From: Zoogloeaceae bacterium
GTDB lineage: Bacteria > Pseudomonadota > Gammaproteobacteria > Burkholderiales > Rhodocyclaceae
Direction of reading: 5' to 3'
NCBI GenBank assembly: GCA_031274855.1
Contig: JAISPO010000167.1
Coordinates: forward strand, 1-8,367
Length of the DNA: 8,367 bases
The translations under genes were made by a program, and so were the position numbers. Under the pieces are notes generated by a model. The model saw nothing but the letters and a program-made list of their open reading frames with translations. It was not told where the DNA came from and made no database searches. The number at the start of each line of letters is the position of its first letter. The first letter of the stretch is position 1. This document shows positions 1 to 5,133 of this stretch, piece after piece.

Positions 1-178
1 CGACCAGATGGCCGCCCGCGCCCGCCGCATAGAGCATTTCGGTAATGTTCGGCGCGAGGCTGACAATGCGTTGCGCCGGTGCGGCAAGGCGAACGGTAAC
101 GCCGGTATCGTCCTTGACCACGATTTCCGCCTGCGCCGCCGCCGCAATCAATGCCAACAGCCATAACCAGTGCTTCAT
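1..178 (-). CDS. btuF: Cobalamin ABC transporter substrate-binding protein BtuF (N-terminal part, cut by window edge)
   Basis: The minus strand from 178 down reads MKHWLWLLALIAAAAQA followed by a mature part beginning EIVVKDDTG and continuing through QRIVSLAPNITEMLYAAGAG. Residues 1-17 are a typical Sec signal peptide with an AQA cleavage site, so the protein is exported to the periplasm. The 'RIVSLAPNITEMLYAAGAG' stretch is the usual start of periplasmic metal-chelate/B12-binding proteins (BtuF/FecB class), which hand corrinoid to an inner-membrane ABC importer. The start is supported by an AGGA ribosome-binding site (complement of 185-188) six bases upstream of the ATG. Only about 59 residues are visible; the 3' part lies outside the window. 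Family alone could also suggest a haem or siderophore binder. The nearby cobU and cobTSC genes favour vitamin B12. If mqsRA is an insertion, btuF may originally have followed cobU directly. Confidence 0.82.
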   Translation of the reverse strand, partial: MKHWLWLLALIAAAAQAEIVVKDDTGVTVRLAAPAQRIVSLAPNITEMLYAAGAGGHLV

Positions 179-225
179 GCGTGTTCCTGCCTTGTGGAAA
201 GGTGCTAATGATATCGGGTACCCAC

Positions 226-259
226 TTGCCAAAATAACCTTTTTGGTTATCATGCGCAC
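226..259 (+). promoter_or_regulatory. mqsRA promoter with MqsA-type operator palindrome
   Basis: A perfect inverted repeat ATAACC-TTTTT-GGTTAT lies at 234-250. Its core AACC-N5-GGTT has the same half-sites and spacing as the E. coli mqsRA operator bound by the MqsA antitoxin (recalled as AACCTTTTAGGTT). A candidate promoter overlaps it: -35 TTGCCA at 226-231, 16-bp spacer, -10 TATCAT at 248-253. Bound MqsA would therefore cover the spacer and the edge of the -10 box, which fits autorepression. The -10 box ends only six bases before the mqsR ATG and there is no Shine-Dalgarno sequence, so the mRNA may be leaderless. The site lies in the 81-bp gap shared with divergent btuF. Only one copy of the palindrome was found here. 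Confidence 0.7.
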
Positions 260-562
260 ATGGAAAAAAGTACGCCGCATTGCAAATTGCCGATGGTGAA
301 AGCCTTGGTAGAGGCGGACAAGGTCAGGGCTACTGCGACTGCCTACGAGGGGGCTCGGGCGCTGGGCATCAGCGATCTGGCCGGTATGTGCGCCGTGGTG
401 TTGGCGCTCACGCCCGACGACTTCTACAAGAGCATGACGACCTACGCCGACCATCGCATTTGGCAAGACGTGTACCACGCCCAAACAACGGATGGCGCGG
501 CGGTGTATCTGAAACTGGCTGTCATCGACGATGTGCTGATCGTTTCCTTCAAGGAACTATGA
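260..562 (+). CDS. mqsR: MqsR toxin, mRNA interferase
   Basis: This 100-residue protein closely resembles E. coli MqsR (98 residues): it starts MEKSTPH, contains FYKSMTTYADHRIWQDVY at about 55-72 and ends VLIVSFKEL. MqsR is a RelE-fold ribonuclease that cuts cellular mRNA, mainly at GCU, and is neutralised by MqsA. Residues matching E. coli Lys56, Gln68, Tyr81 and Lys96 are present as Lys57, Gln69, Tyr83 and Lys98, so the toxin looks active. The ATG at 260 matches the family start exactly, although no ribosome-binding site precedes it. The toxin gene comes first, as is normal for mqsRA and opposite to most type II modules. Its stop codon lies three bases before the mqsA start codon used here. 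The gene runs opposite to its cobalamin neighbours btuF and cobU. Confidence 0.95.
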   Translation: MEKSTPHCKLPMVKALVEADKVRATATAYEGARALGISDLAGMCAVVLALTPDDFYKSMTTYADHRIWQDVYHAQTTDGAAVYLKLAVIDDVLIVSFKEL

Positions 563-564
563 AC

Positions 565-966
565 ATGAAATGTCCTGTTTGCGGCGCGGCGGAACTGATC
601 CGCGATACGCGCGACCTGCCCTACACTTACAAGGGCGAAACGGCCACGATTCCTGCGGTGATGGCGGATTTCTGTCCGGCTTGCGACGAGGCGATTCTGG
701 ATCGCGTACATGGCGACCGCTACAGTGAATTGATCGGGCAATTCCAGCGGCAGGTAAATGCAGCCTATGTCGACCCCATTTTCATCACCGGCGTGCGCAA
801 AAAACTCGAACTCGACCAGCGGCAGGCCGCCGAACTTTTTGGCGGCGGCGTCAATGCGTTCTCGCGCTACGAAAACGGCAAAACCAAACCGCCGCTGGCG
901 CTGGTCAAGTTGTTCAAGCTGCTGGATCGGCACCCCGACCTGCTCGATGAACTCAGGGTCGCCTGA
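565..966 (+). CDS. mqsA: MqsA antitoxin and transcriptional repressor (zinc-binding, HTH-XRE)
   Basis: A 133-residue two-domain antitoxin. The N-terminal domain has Cys3, Cys6, Cys37 and Cys40 (CPVC and CPAC), the zinc ligands of the MqsA/YgiT family, and would wrap the toxin. The C-terminal helix-turn-helix domain contains ELFGGGVNAFSRYENG at about 90-105, with Asn97 and Arg101 at exactly the positions that read the operator in E. coli MqsA. It therefore should both neutralise MqsR and repress its own operon through the palindrome at 234-250. Two in-frame starts exist: ATG at 559, overlapping the mqsR stop as ATGA, and ATG at 565. I chose 565 because it gives MKCPVC as in E. coli and sits nine bases from the AAGGA at 551-555. 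The gene ends eight bases before the convergent cobU stop, with no visible terminator between them. Confidence 0.95.
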   Translation: MKCPVCGAAELIRDTRDLPYTYKGETATIPAVMADFCPACDEAILDRVHGDRYSELIGQFQRQVNAAYVDPIFITGVRKKLELDQRQAAELFGGGVNAFSRYENGKTKPPLALVKLFKLLDRHPDLLDELRVA

Positions 967-974
967 CCGCCGCC

Positions 975-1481
975 CTACTTACCGGATTTGAGCGTCAGCG
1001 GCAATCCGGCCGCGACCAGCGTGACCGTATCGGCAAGCGCGGCGATGCGTTGGTTCAGGCGGCCCTGTTCGTCGCGGAAGCGGCGGGCCAGCGCGTTTTC
1101 GGGGACGATGCCCCAGCCGGTTTCGTTGCTGACGAGAAGGATGTGACCGGGCAGCGCAGGCAGCGCGGCGAGCAGCTTGCCGATCTCGTCCTCCTGCCCG
1201 TCGAGTAGCGCGTTGGCGAGCCAGAGCGTCAGGCAGTCGACCAGCAGACAGCGTCCGACAGCGGCTTCGCGGGTCAGCGTGGCGGCAAGGCGTAGCGGTT
1301 CCTCAACCGTGATCCAGCCCGCCGGACGGCGGCTGCGATGGTGAGCGATGCGCTCGGCCATTTCGGCGTCGCGCGCTTCGCCGGTGGCGATATAGGTCAC
1401 GGCCAAGCCGCTGGCGATGGCCTGCTGTTCCGCAAAACTGCTCTTGCCCGAGCGGGCGCCGCCGAGAATGAGTTCAATCAT
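975..1481 (-). CDS. cobU: Bifunctional adenosylcobinamide kinase / adenosylcobinamide-phosphate guanylyltransferase
   Basis: This 168-residue cytoplasmic enzyme phosphorylates adenosylcobinamide and then transfers GMP to give adenosylcobinamide-GDP, the activated half for CobS. The P-loop GGARSGKS is at residues 7-14. The pair His47-His48 in ERIAHHRSRRP corresponds to the region of Salmonella CobU that carries the guanylylated histidine (His46 there). Further family motifs are SNETGWGIVPEN and ARRFRDEQGRLNQRIA. Length is slightly below the roughly 180 residues typical of the family, and it looks complete. The ATG at 1481 places the P-loop close to the N-terminus as expected, but no Shine-Dalgarno sequence precedes it. 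It is transcribed divergently from cobT with only 21 bp between the start codons. Downstream it runs head-on into mqsA, so readthrough would be antisense to mqsRA. Confidence 0.95.
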   Translation of the reverse strand: MIELILGGARSGKSSFAEQQAIASGLAVTYIATGEARDAEMAERIAHHRSRRPAGWITVEEPLRLAATLTREAAVGRCLLVDCLTLWLANALLDGQEDEIGKLLAALPALPGHILLVSNETGWGIVPENALARRFRDEQGRLNQRIAALADTVTLVAAGLPLTLKSGK

Positions 1482-1502
1482 GGGCAGACTATAATCGACT
1501 CA
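1482..1502. promoter_or_regulatory. Compact divergent promoter between cobU and cobT
   Basis: Only 21 bp separate the cobU and cobT start codons. On the plus strand a consensus -10 box TATAAT lies at 1490-1495, with seven bases to the cobT ATG. On the minus strand TATAGT (complement of 1488-1493) lies six bases from the cobU ATG. The two -10 boxes overlap by four bases. Any -35 element must lie inside the opposite gene, and I see no good TTGACA match in either direction. Transcription would start at or within a base or two of each ATG, and neither gene has a Shine-Dalgarno sequence, so both mRNAs may be leaderless. There is no room for a cobalamin riboswitch. The boxes are seen directly; their function is inferred. 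Confidence 0.55.
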
Positions 1503-2549
1503 ATGAATTGGATGCATTTCCCCGCTCCCGCCACGCGCGAATTCGATGCCGCCCTGCGGCGCAAAATCGACCGGAAAACCAAACCGCTCGGCGCGCTGGG
1601 CCGCCTTGAAGAACTCGCTCTCCAGATTGGCCGCGTGCAGGGCACGTTGACGCCGCGTCTCGCCCATCCGCACATCGTCGTGCTGGCCGGCGACCACGGC
1701 GCGGCCAAGGCAGGCATCTCGCCCTATCCGCAGGAAGTGACTTGGCAGATGGTCGAAAACTTCCTCTCCGGCGGCGCGGCCATTAATGTTTTTGCCCGCG
1801 CCAATGAGATCGGCCTGACCATCGTCGACGCCGGTGTCGCGCATGATTTCGGGCCGCGCCCGAATCTGGTGGATGCGAAAGTCAGCCCTCACGGCACAGC
1901 GAATTATCTCGACGGCGCGGCGATGAGCGCCGAGCAGCGCGACACGGCGCTGGCCAGGGGCGCGGCCATCGCGCATGAGCTCGCGGCCCAAGGCTGCACG
2001 ATCATCGGCTTCGGCGAAATGGGCATTGGCAACACTGCCGCCGCCTCGCTCATCACCCACTGCCTTACCGGTCTGCCGCTGGCGGCCTGCGTCGGGCGCG
2101 GCGCGGGGCTAGACGACGCCGGACTGAACAAAAAGCAAAAGCTGCTCGAACAGGCGCTGGCTGTCTGGCCGGAGCGCAACGCGGATCCGCTGGCCGTGCT
2201 GGCCCGCTATGGCGGCTTTGAAATTGTGATGATGACCGGCGCGATGCTGACAGCGGCGAAATCGAAAATGCTGGTACTAGTCGACGGTTTCATCTGCGGC
2301 GCGGCGGCGCTGGCGGCGGCCCGCCTCGCGCCCGCCTTCCTCGATTACGCGGTGTTCTGTCACGCCTCGGCGGAAGCCGGTCATCGCGCGCAACTGGCCG
2401 CGCTGAATGCCGCGCCCCTGCTCTCGCTCGACCTGCGGCTGGGCGAAGGTACCGGCGTCGCGCTGGCTTGGCCGCTGATTCGCGCCGCCTGCGCTTTTCT
2501 CAACGAAATGGCCAGCTTCGAGTCGGCCAAGGTCTCGGAAAAATTGTGA
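1503..2549 (+). CDS. cobT: Nicotinate-nucleotide--dimethylbenzimidazole phosphoribosyltransferase
   Basis: CobT transfers phosphoribose from nicotinate mononucleotide to 5,6-dimethylbenzimidazole, giving alpha-ribazole 5'-phosphate, the lower ligand of cobalamin. The protein has 348 residues, close to the usual 350. Family motifs appear in order: KPLGALGRLEELA near 27-39, VVLAGDHGAAKAGISPYPQEVT, IGFGEMGIGNTAAAS, VGRGAGLDDAGL, and RLGEGTGVALA near the end. Glu315 in the last motif corresponds to the catalytic general base Glu317 of the Salmonella enzyme. The frame is open back to 1338, but that part is only the opposite strand of cobU; homology puts the start at ATG 1503 (or ATG 1512, giving MHFPAP). 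No ribosome-binding site is seen. It is the first gene of a tightly coupled cobT-cobS-cobC-exporter operon. Confidence 0.96.
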   Translation: MNWMHFPAPATREFDAALRRKIDRKTKPLGALGRLEELALQIGRVQGTLTPRLAHPHIVVLAGDHGAAKAGISPYPQEVTWQMVENFLSGGAAINVFARANEIGLTIVDAGVAHDFGPRPNLVDAKVSPHGTANYLDGAAMSAEQRDTALARGAAIAHELAAQGCTIIGFGEMGIGNTAAASLITHCLTGLPLAACVGRGAGLDDAGLNKKQKLLEQALAVWPERNADPLAVLARYGGFEIVMMTGAMLTAAKSKMLVLVDGFICGAAALAAARLAPAFLDYAVFCHASAEAGHRAQLAALNAAPLLSLDLRLGEGTGVALAWPLIRAACAFLNEMASFESAKVSEKL

Positions 2550-3313
2550 TCCGCCGCGAAGCCGAATACTTCTTCGCCGCGTTGCGCTTCTTCACGCGCT
2601 TACCCGTTCCGGCCTGGGTGGGACATTCGGCGGAACAGTTGAATCGCGCCACGCGCTATTTCCCGCTCATCGGCATCATCATCGGCGCGCTGGGCGTGGG
2701 CGTGACGCTGGCAGTGGCGCAACTGTGGCCTTCCACTCTCGCCGTACTCGCGGGCATGGTAGCCACGCTGCTCGCCACCGGCGCTTTCCATGAGGACGGG
2801 CTGACCGACAGCATCGACGGACTCGGCGGCGGCTGGTCGCGCGAAGACGCGCTGCGCATCATGAAAGACTCGCGTATTGGCAGCTATGGCGCAATCGGCA
2901 TTGTCATGGCGCTGCTGACGAAGTTCGTGGCGCTCGATCATTTGCTCAGCCTGCCGCCCCTCGCTTTCGCGGCGGCGCTGATTGCCGGTCACAGCGTTTC
3001 GCGCTTCGCTGCGGCCACGCTCATTTGCACGCTTGATTACGCCCGCGATGACAGCAGCGCGAAATCGAAACCGCTGGCAACGCGCATGAGCCGTGGCGAA
3101 CTTGCCTTTGCCGCCCTTACCGGCCTGTCGCCCGCCGCGCTGCTGCCGTGGCCGCAAGCCGCTGTCGCGCTGCTGCTGGCCGCCTTGGCCGCATGGCTGG
3201 CTGCCCGAAAGTTCAAACAGCGCATCGGCGGCTACACCGGCGATTGCCTGGGCGCAACTCAGCAACTGACCGAAATCGCCTTCTATCTGGGGCTGCTGTG
3301 CGCCTGTACCTGA
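2546..3313 (+). CDS. cobS: Adenosylcobinamide-GDP ribazoletransferase (cobalamin synthase)
   Basis: CobS is the integral inner-membrane enzyme that joins adenosylcobinamide-GDP (from CobU) to alpha-ribazole phosphate (from CobT), completing the nucleotide loop. The protein has 255 residues and several hydrophobic segments (about 40-60, 63-80, 120-135, 145-160, 185-215, 240-255). The acidic, metal-binding family motif HEDGLTDSIDG is at residues 82-92, followed by IMKDSRIGSYG near 104-114 and GGYTGDCLGATQQLTEI near the C-terminus. The N-terminal FFTRLPVP is also typical. I chose the GTG at 2546, which overlaps the cobT stop in a GTGA junction and has GGAA at 2537-2540 upstream; an in-frame extension to 2468 would only repeat cobT sequence. 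Translation is probably coupled to cobT. Confidence 0.94.
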   Translation: MIRREAEYFFAALRFFTRLPVPAWVGHSAEQLNRATRYFPLIGIIIGALGVGVTLAVAQLWPSTLAVLAGMVATLLATGAFHEDGLTDSIDGLGGGWSREDALRIMKDSRIGSYGAIGIVMALLTKFVALDHLLSLPPLAFAAALIAGHSVSRFAAATLICTLDYARDDSSAKSKPLATRMSRGELAFAALTGLSPAALLPWPQAAVALLLAALAAWLAARKFKQRIGGYTGDCLGATQQLTEIAFYLGLLCACT

Positions 3314-3840
3314 TCCGCCACCCGCAGCCCGCCATCGCCGCCGGTATCTGCTACGGCCACAGCGACATCGGCAGCGCCGAAGATTCCCATGAATGCGCCT
3401 GCGCCCTGCGCCCCCTGCTGCCGGACAACGCGCCGCTTTACACCAGCCCGCTGCGCCGCTGCCTCGATCTGGCGCAGGCGCTGAATCCGGCGCCCATCAT
3501 TGACGCCCGCCTCGTTGAAATGAATTTCGGCGCGTGGGAGATGCAACGCTGGGACGACATCCCCCGCAGCGAACTCGACGCATGGGCCGCCGACCCGATC
3601 AACTTCACACCGCCCAGGGGCGAAAGCGCGTCGGCGCTGCGTCTGCGGGTCACCGCCCTGTTGCGCGAACTGCCCGAAGTTGCCGTCCTCGTCACGCACG
3701 GCGGCGTGCTGCGCGCCTGTACGGCGGAACTGACCGGCGCTGCCGATTGGCATCAACTGCATTTCGGCTACGGCTCGGTCAGCCTGATCGAAAATGGCCG
3801 TCTGATCTGGAAGAATAGGCGTCATGCCAATCCCGGCTGA
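3298..3840 (+). CDS. cobC: Alpha-ribazole phosphatase CobC (histidine phosphatase family)
   Basis: This 180-residue protein belongs to the histidine phosphatase (phosphoglycerate mutase-like) superfamily. The phosphate-accepting histidine is His8 in LIRHPQP, followed by Arg52-Arg54 region SPLRRC, the VEMNFGAWE acidic loop near 73-81, and the second histidine His134 in VTHGG. In this operon the expected substrate is alpha-ribazole 5'-phosphate or adenosylcobalamin 5'-phosphate, which fits CobC. The superfamily is broad and sequence alone would not fix the substrate; the position after cobT and cobS does. The start is the GTG at 3298, giving MRLYLIRHP, which overlaps the end of cobS by 16 bases and has GGGG at 3290-3292 region just upstream. 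The frame is open further upstream, but that part reads through cobS and lacks family similarity. The end overlaps the exporter gene by 17 bases. Confidence 0.9.
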   Translation: MRLYLIRHPQPAIAAGICYGHSDIGSAEDSHECACALRPLLPDNAPLYTSPLRRCLDLAQALNPAPIIDARLVEMNFGAWEMQRWDDIPRSELDAWAADPINFTPPRGESASALRLRVTALLRELPEVAVLVTHGGVLRACTAELTGAADWHQLHFGYGSVSLIENGRLIWKNRRHANPG

Positions 3841-4468
3841 TCTCCTGCTCACCCTGCCGCAGCTTTCCGGCTTCCTCGCCGCCGCCGTGCTGGTCACGCT
3901 GGCCCCGGGGCCGGACAACTTGATGGTGCTCGGCTTGGGCATGGCGCGCGGCCGCCGCGCCGGTGTCGCGTTCGGCTTGGGCTGTGCCTTGGGCTGCCTC
4001 AATCACACCCTGCTCGCCGCGCTCGGCGTCTCGGCGATCATCGCCGCTTCGCCGCTCGCCTTCACCGCCCTGAAAATCGCTGGTGGCCTCTACCTGATCT
4101 GGCTCGGCATACAGGCCCTTCGCAATGCGCGGCCGCTCGGCGCCATCAAGCAAGCGGGCAGCGAACCGGCGCACAGGCTGTTCGCCAAAGGCTTGTTCGC
4201 CAACGCCATCAACCCCAAGGTCATCCTGTTCTTCCTCGCCTTCCTGCCGCAATTCGTTAATGCGGAACGCGCCCACGCCGGTTGGCAAATCGCCCAGCTC
4301 GGCCTTGTGTTCACGCTGGAAACCGTGCTGATCTTCGTCGCCATCGGCTGGTTCGCCGGCAGCCTCGGCGAACGCCTCGCCCGTCATCCCGCCATTGCCG
4401 TCTGGCTCGACCGCATCGCCGGCGGCATTTTCATCGCGCTTGGCCTGCGCCTGCTCGTCGCGCGGTAA
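3824..4468 (+). CDS. LysE/RhtB-family amino-acid or metabolite exporter
   Basis: A 214-residue inner-membrane protein with about six hydrophobic segments (roughly 12-36, 45-70, 72-98, 130-147, 156-180, 195-213). The family signatures are APGPDNLMVLGLGMARGRRAG near 27-47, the GGLYLIWLGIQALR segment at 87-100, and FANAINPKVILFFLAFLPQF at about 125-144. Members of the LysE/RhtB family export amino acids such as lysine, threonine, homoserine or leucine; the substrate here cannot be told from the sequence. The ATG at 3824 overlaps cobC by 17 bases and has a weak AGG at 3817-3819. It is therefore probably translated from the cobalamin operon mRNA as its last gene. Whether it serves corrinoid metabolism or only rides along is unknown. 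Confidence 0.9.
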   Translation: MPIPADLLLTLPQLSGFLAAAVLVTLAPGPDNLMVLGLGMARGRRAGVAFGLGCALGCLNHTLLAALGVSAIIAASPLAFTALKIAGGLYLIWLGIQALRNARPLGAIKQAGSEPAHRLFAKGLFANAINPKVILFFLAFLPQFVNAERAHAGWQIAQLGLVFTLETVLIFVAIGWFAGSLGERLARHPAIAVWLDRIAGGIFIALGLRLLVAR

Positions 4469-4478
4469 CGACCCACCC

Positions 4479-4518
4479 TTGACGCCGCCGTCATGTTCGT
4501 CTATTGTTACATGTAACA
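4479..4518 (+). promoter_or_regulatory. Promoter and palindromic operator of the mazEF-like pair
   Basis: A -35 box TTGACG at 4479-4484 is followed, after exactly 17 bp, by a -10 box TATTGT at 4502-4507. A perfect 14-bp palindrome TGTTACATGTAACA at 4505-4518 overlaps the -10 box and covers the expected transcription start near 4513-4515. It ends 21 bases before the antitoxin ATG. This is the usual place for a toxin-antitoxin complex to repress its own operon, so I read it as the operator. The palindrome is seen directly; binding by this MazEF pair is inferred. The small GACG/CGTC hairpin at 4481-4492 is too weak and lacks a T-run to be a terminator for the exporter gene. Confidence 0.65.
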
Positions 4519-4539
4519 TCAGCGGCGGAAGGTTTTAAT

Positions 4540-4770
4540 ATGACATCAGTATCTGTCAACGCACGGGTTCGCAAGCATCGGGACGTGCTGCGAGCGGCAG
4601 GGCTACGGCCGGTGCAGATCTGGGTTCCGGACACGCGCCGACCGGAGTTCATGGAAGAATGTCGGCTCCAGTCCCGACGAGTCGCCCGATCCGATGCCCG
4701 CGACCCTGAGCTGCAAGGTTTTCTGGACGCCGCTCTTGCCGATTTACTGGATGACGAGGGCAAGGCGTGA
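4540..4770 (+). CDS. MazE-like antitoxin, DUF3018 family
   Basis: A 76-residue small protein with the family pattern NARVRKHRDVLRAAGLRPVQ (residues 7-26), then IWVPDTRRPEF, then a run of Arg-rich helix and an acidic tail ending ALADLLDDEGKA. Proteins of this kind (DUF3018, 'antitoxin MazE-like') are found directly before MazF/PemK toxins. The N-terminal half is basic and probably dimerises and binds the operator; the acidic C-terminus probably blocks the toxin. The start is the ATG at 4540, with a strong GGAAGG at 4527-4532 seven bases upstream; a TTG at 4504 would extend it through the operator and is unlikely. Five of its twelve arginine codons are CGA, while the cobT arginine codons I read were CGC, CGG, CGT or AGG. 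This suggests different ancestry from the cob genes. Confidence 0.88.
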   Translation: MTSVSVNARVRKHRDVLRAAGLRPVQIWVPDTRRPEFMEECRLQSRRVARSDARDPELQGFLDAALADLLDDEGKA

Positions 4771-5090
4771 AGCGGGGTGATCTCGTCACTGTCGCCATGC
4801 CGGGCGACTTCGGAAAACCCCGTCCGGCTCTGGTAATTCAATCGGATCAATTTGACGAGACCGGAACGCTTACGGTGTTGCTGGTATCGGCAACGCGGGT
4901 TGATGCGCCTTTACTCCGCCCGACCGTGCAACCGACGCCGACAAACGGGCTGCACAAGCCATCTCAGGTGATGGTGGATAAGGCAATGTCGGTACGGCGC
5001 GAGAAAATCGGCCCGGTGTTCGGTACCCTTGATGATGAAGCCATGCTGGCGGTAACGCGTTCATTAGCGGTTTTTTTCGGCATCGCCTAA
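4767..5090 (+). CDS. MazF/PemK-family toxin, endoribonuclease
   Basis: This 107-residue protein has the MazF/PemK fold signature: MKRGDLVTVAMPGDFGKPRP at 1-20, then ALVIQSD, LLVSATRVDAP near 38-48, a KPSQVMVDKAMSV stretch near 64-76 and the C-terminal LAVFFGIA. Arg19 in the KPRP motif and Ser/Thr41-43 lie where the family's catalytic Arg and Thr are expected. MazF toxins cut single-stranded RNA at short specific sequences; the target here cannot be predicted. The start is a GTG at 4767 that overlaps the antitoxin stop in a GTGA junction, with GAGGG at 4756-4760 upstream, so toxin synthesis is probably coupled to the antitoxin. The reading frame is intact and looks functional. A T7 run (5071-5077) lies close to the end of the gene. 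Confidence 0.92.
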   Translation: MKRGDLVTVAMPGDFGKPRPALVIQSDQFDETGTLTVLLVSATRVDAPLLRPTVQPTPTNGLHKPSQVMVDKAMSVRREKIGPVFGTLDDEAMLAVTRSLAVFFGIA

Positions 5091-5119
5091 CTTGATCCCC
5101 ACACGCCGGACTTAACAAA

Positions 5120-5125
5120 TAAAAT
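5120..5125 (+). promoter_or_regulatory. Possible -10 box for waaQ
   Basis: TAAAAT at 5120-5125 lies in the AT-rich 43-bp gap between the MazF gene and waaQ and matches a -10 box at five of six positions. No good -35 box is found at normal spacing; TTGATC at 5092-5097 is 22 bp away. Transcription from it would start very near the waaQ ATG. The gap itself holds no clear terminator. waaQ could instead depend on readthrough from the mazEF-like pair. Confidence 0.25.
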
Positions 5126-5133
5126 TCAAGGTT

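Noticed and set aside
179..259. Cobalamin riboswitch upstream of btuF or cobU/cobT
   Set aside because: The gaps (81 and 21 bp) are too short for a roughly 200-nt cobalamin riboswitch, and no B12-box-like sequence was recognised.
260..562. Self-protection of mqsR mRNA by loss of GCU sites (the main MqsR cleavage motif)
   Set aside because: At least six GCT triplets occur in the gene, about what chance would give, so there is no depletion.
280..564. Upstream in-frame extension of mqsA to 280
   Set aside because: It overlaps mqsR in another frame and lacks similarity; MKCPVC at 565 matches E. coli MqsA and has a ribosome-binding site.
1338..1502. Upstream in-frame extension of cobT by 55 codons
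   Set aside because: This part is the opposite strand of cobU and shows no CobT similarity; the family N-terminus begins at 1503 or 1512.
5047..5080. Rho-independent terminator or slippage site at the T7 run near the end of the MazF gene
   Set aside because: The T7 run (5071-5077) lies inside the coding frame and has no stable GC hairpin directly before it; the frame reads normally to a conserved C-terminus.
4466..5110. Target-site duplications flanking the mazEF-like pair or mqsRA
   Set aside because: Only loose similarities (such as CCCAC and ACGCCG near both ends of the mazEF-like region) were found; none is an exact direct repeat long enough to support insertion by a mobile element.
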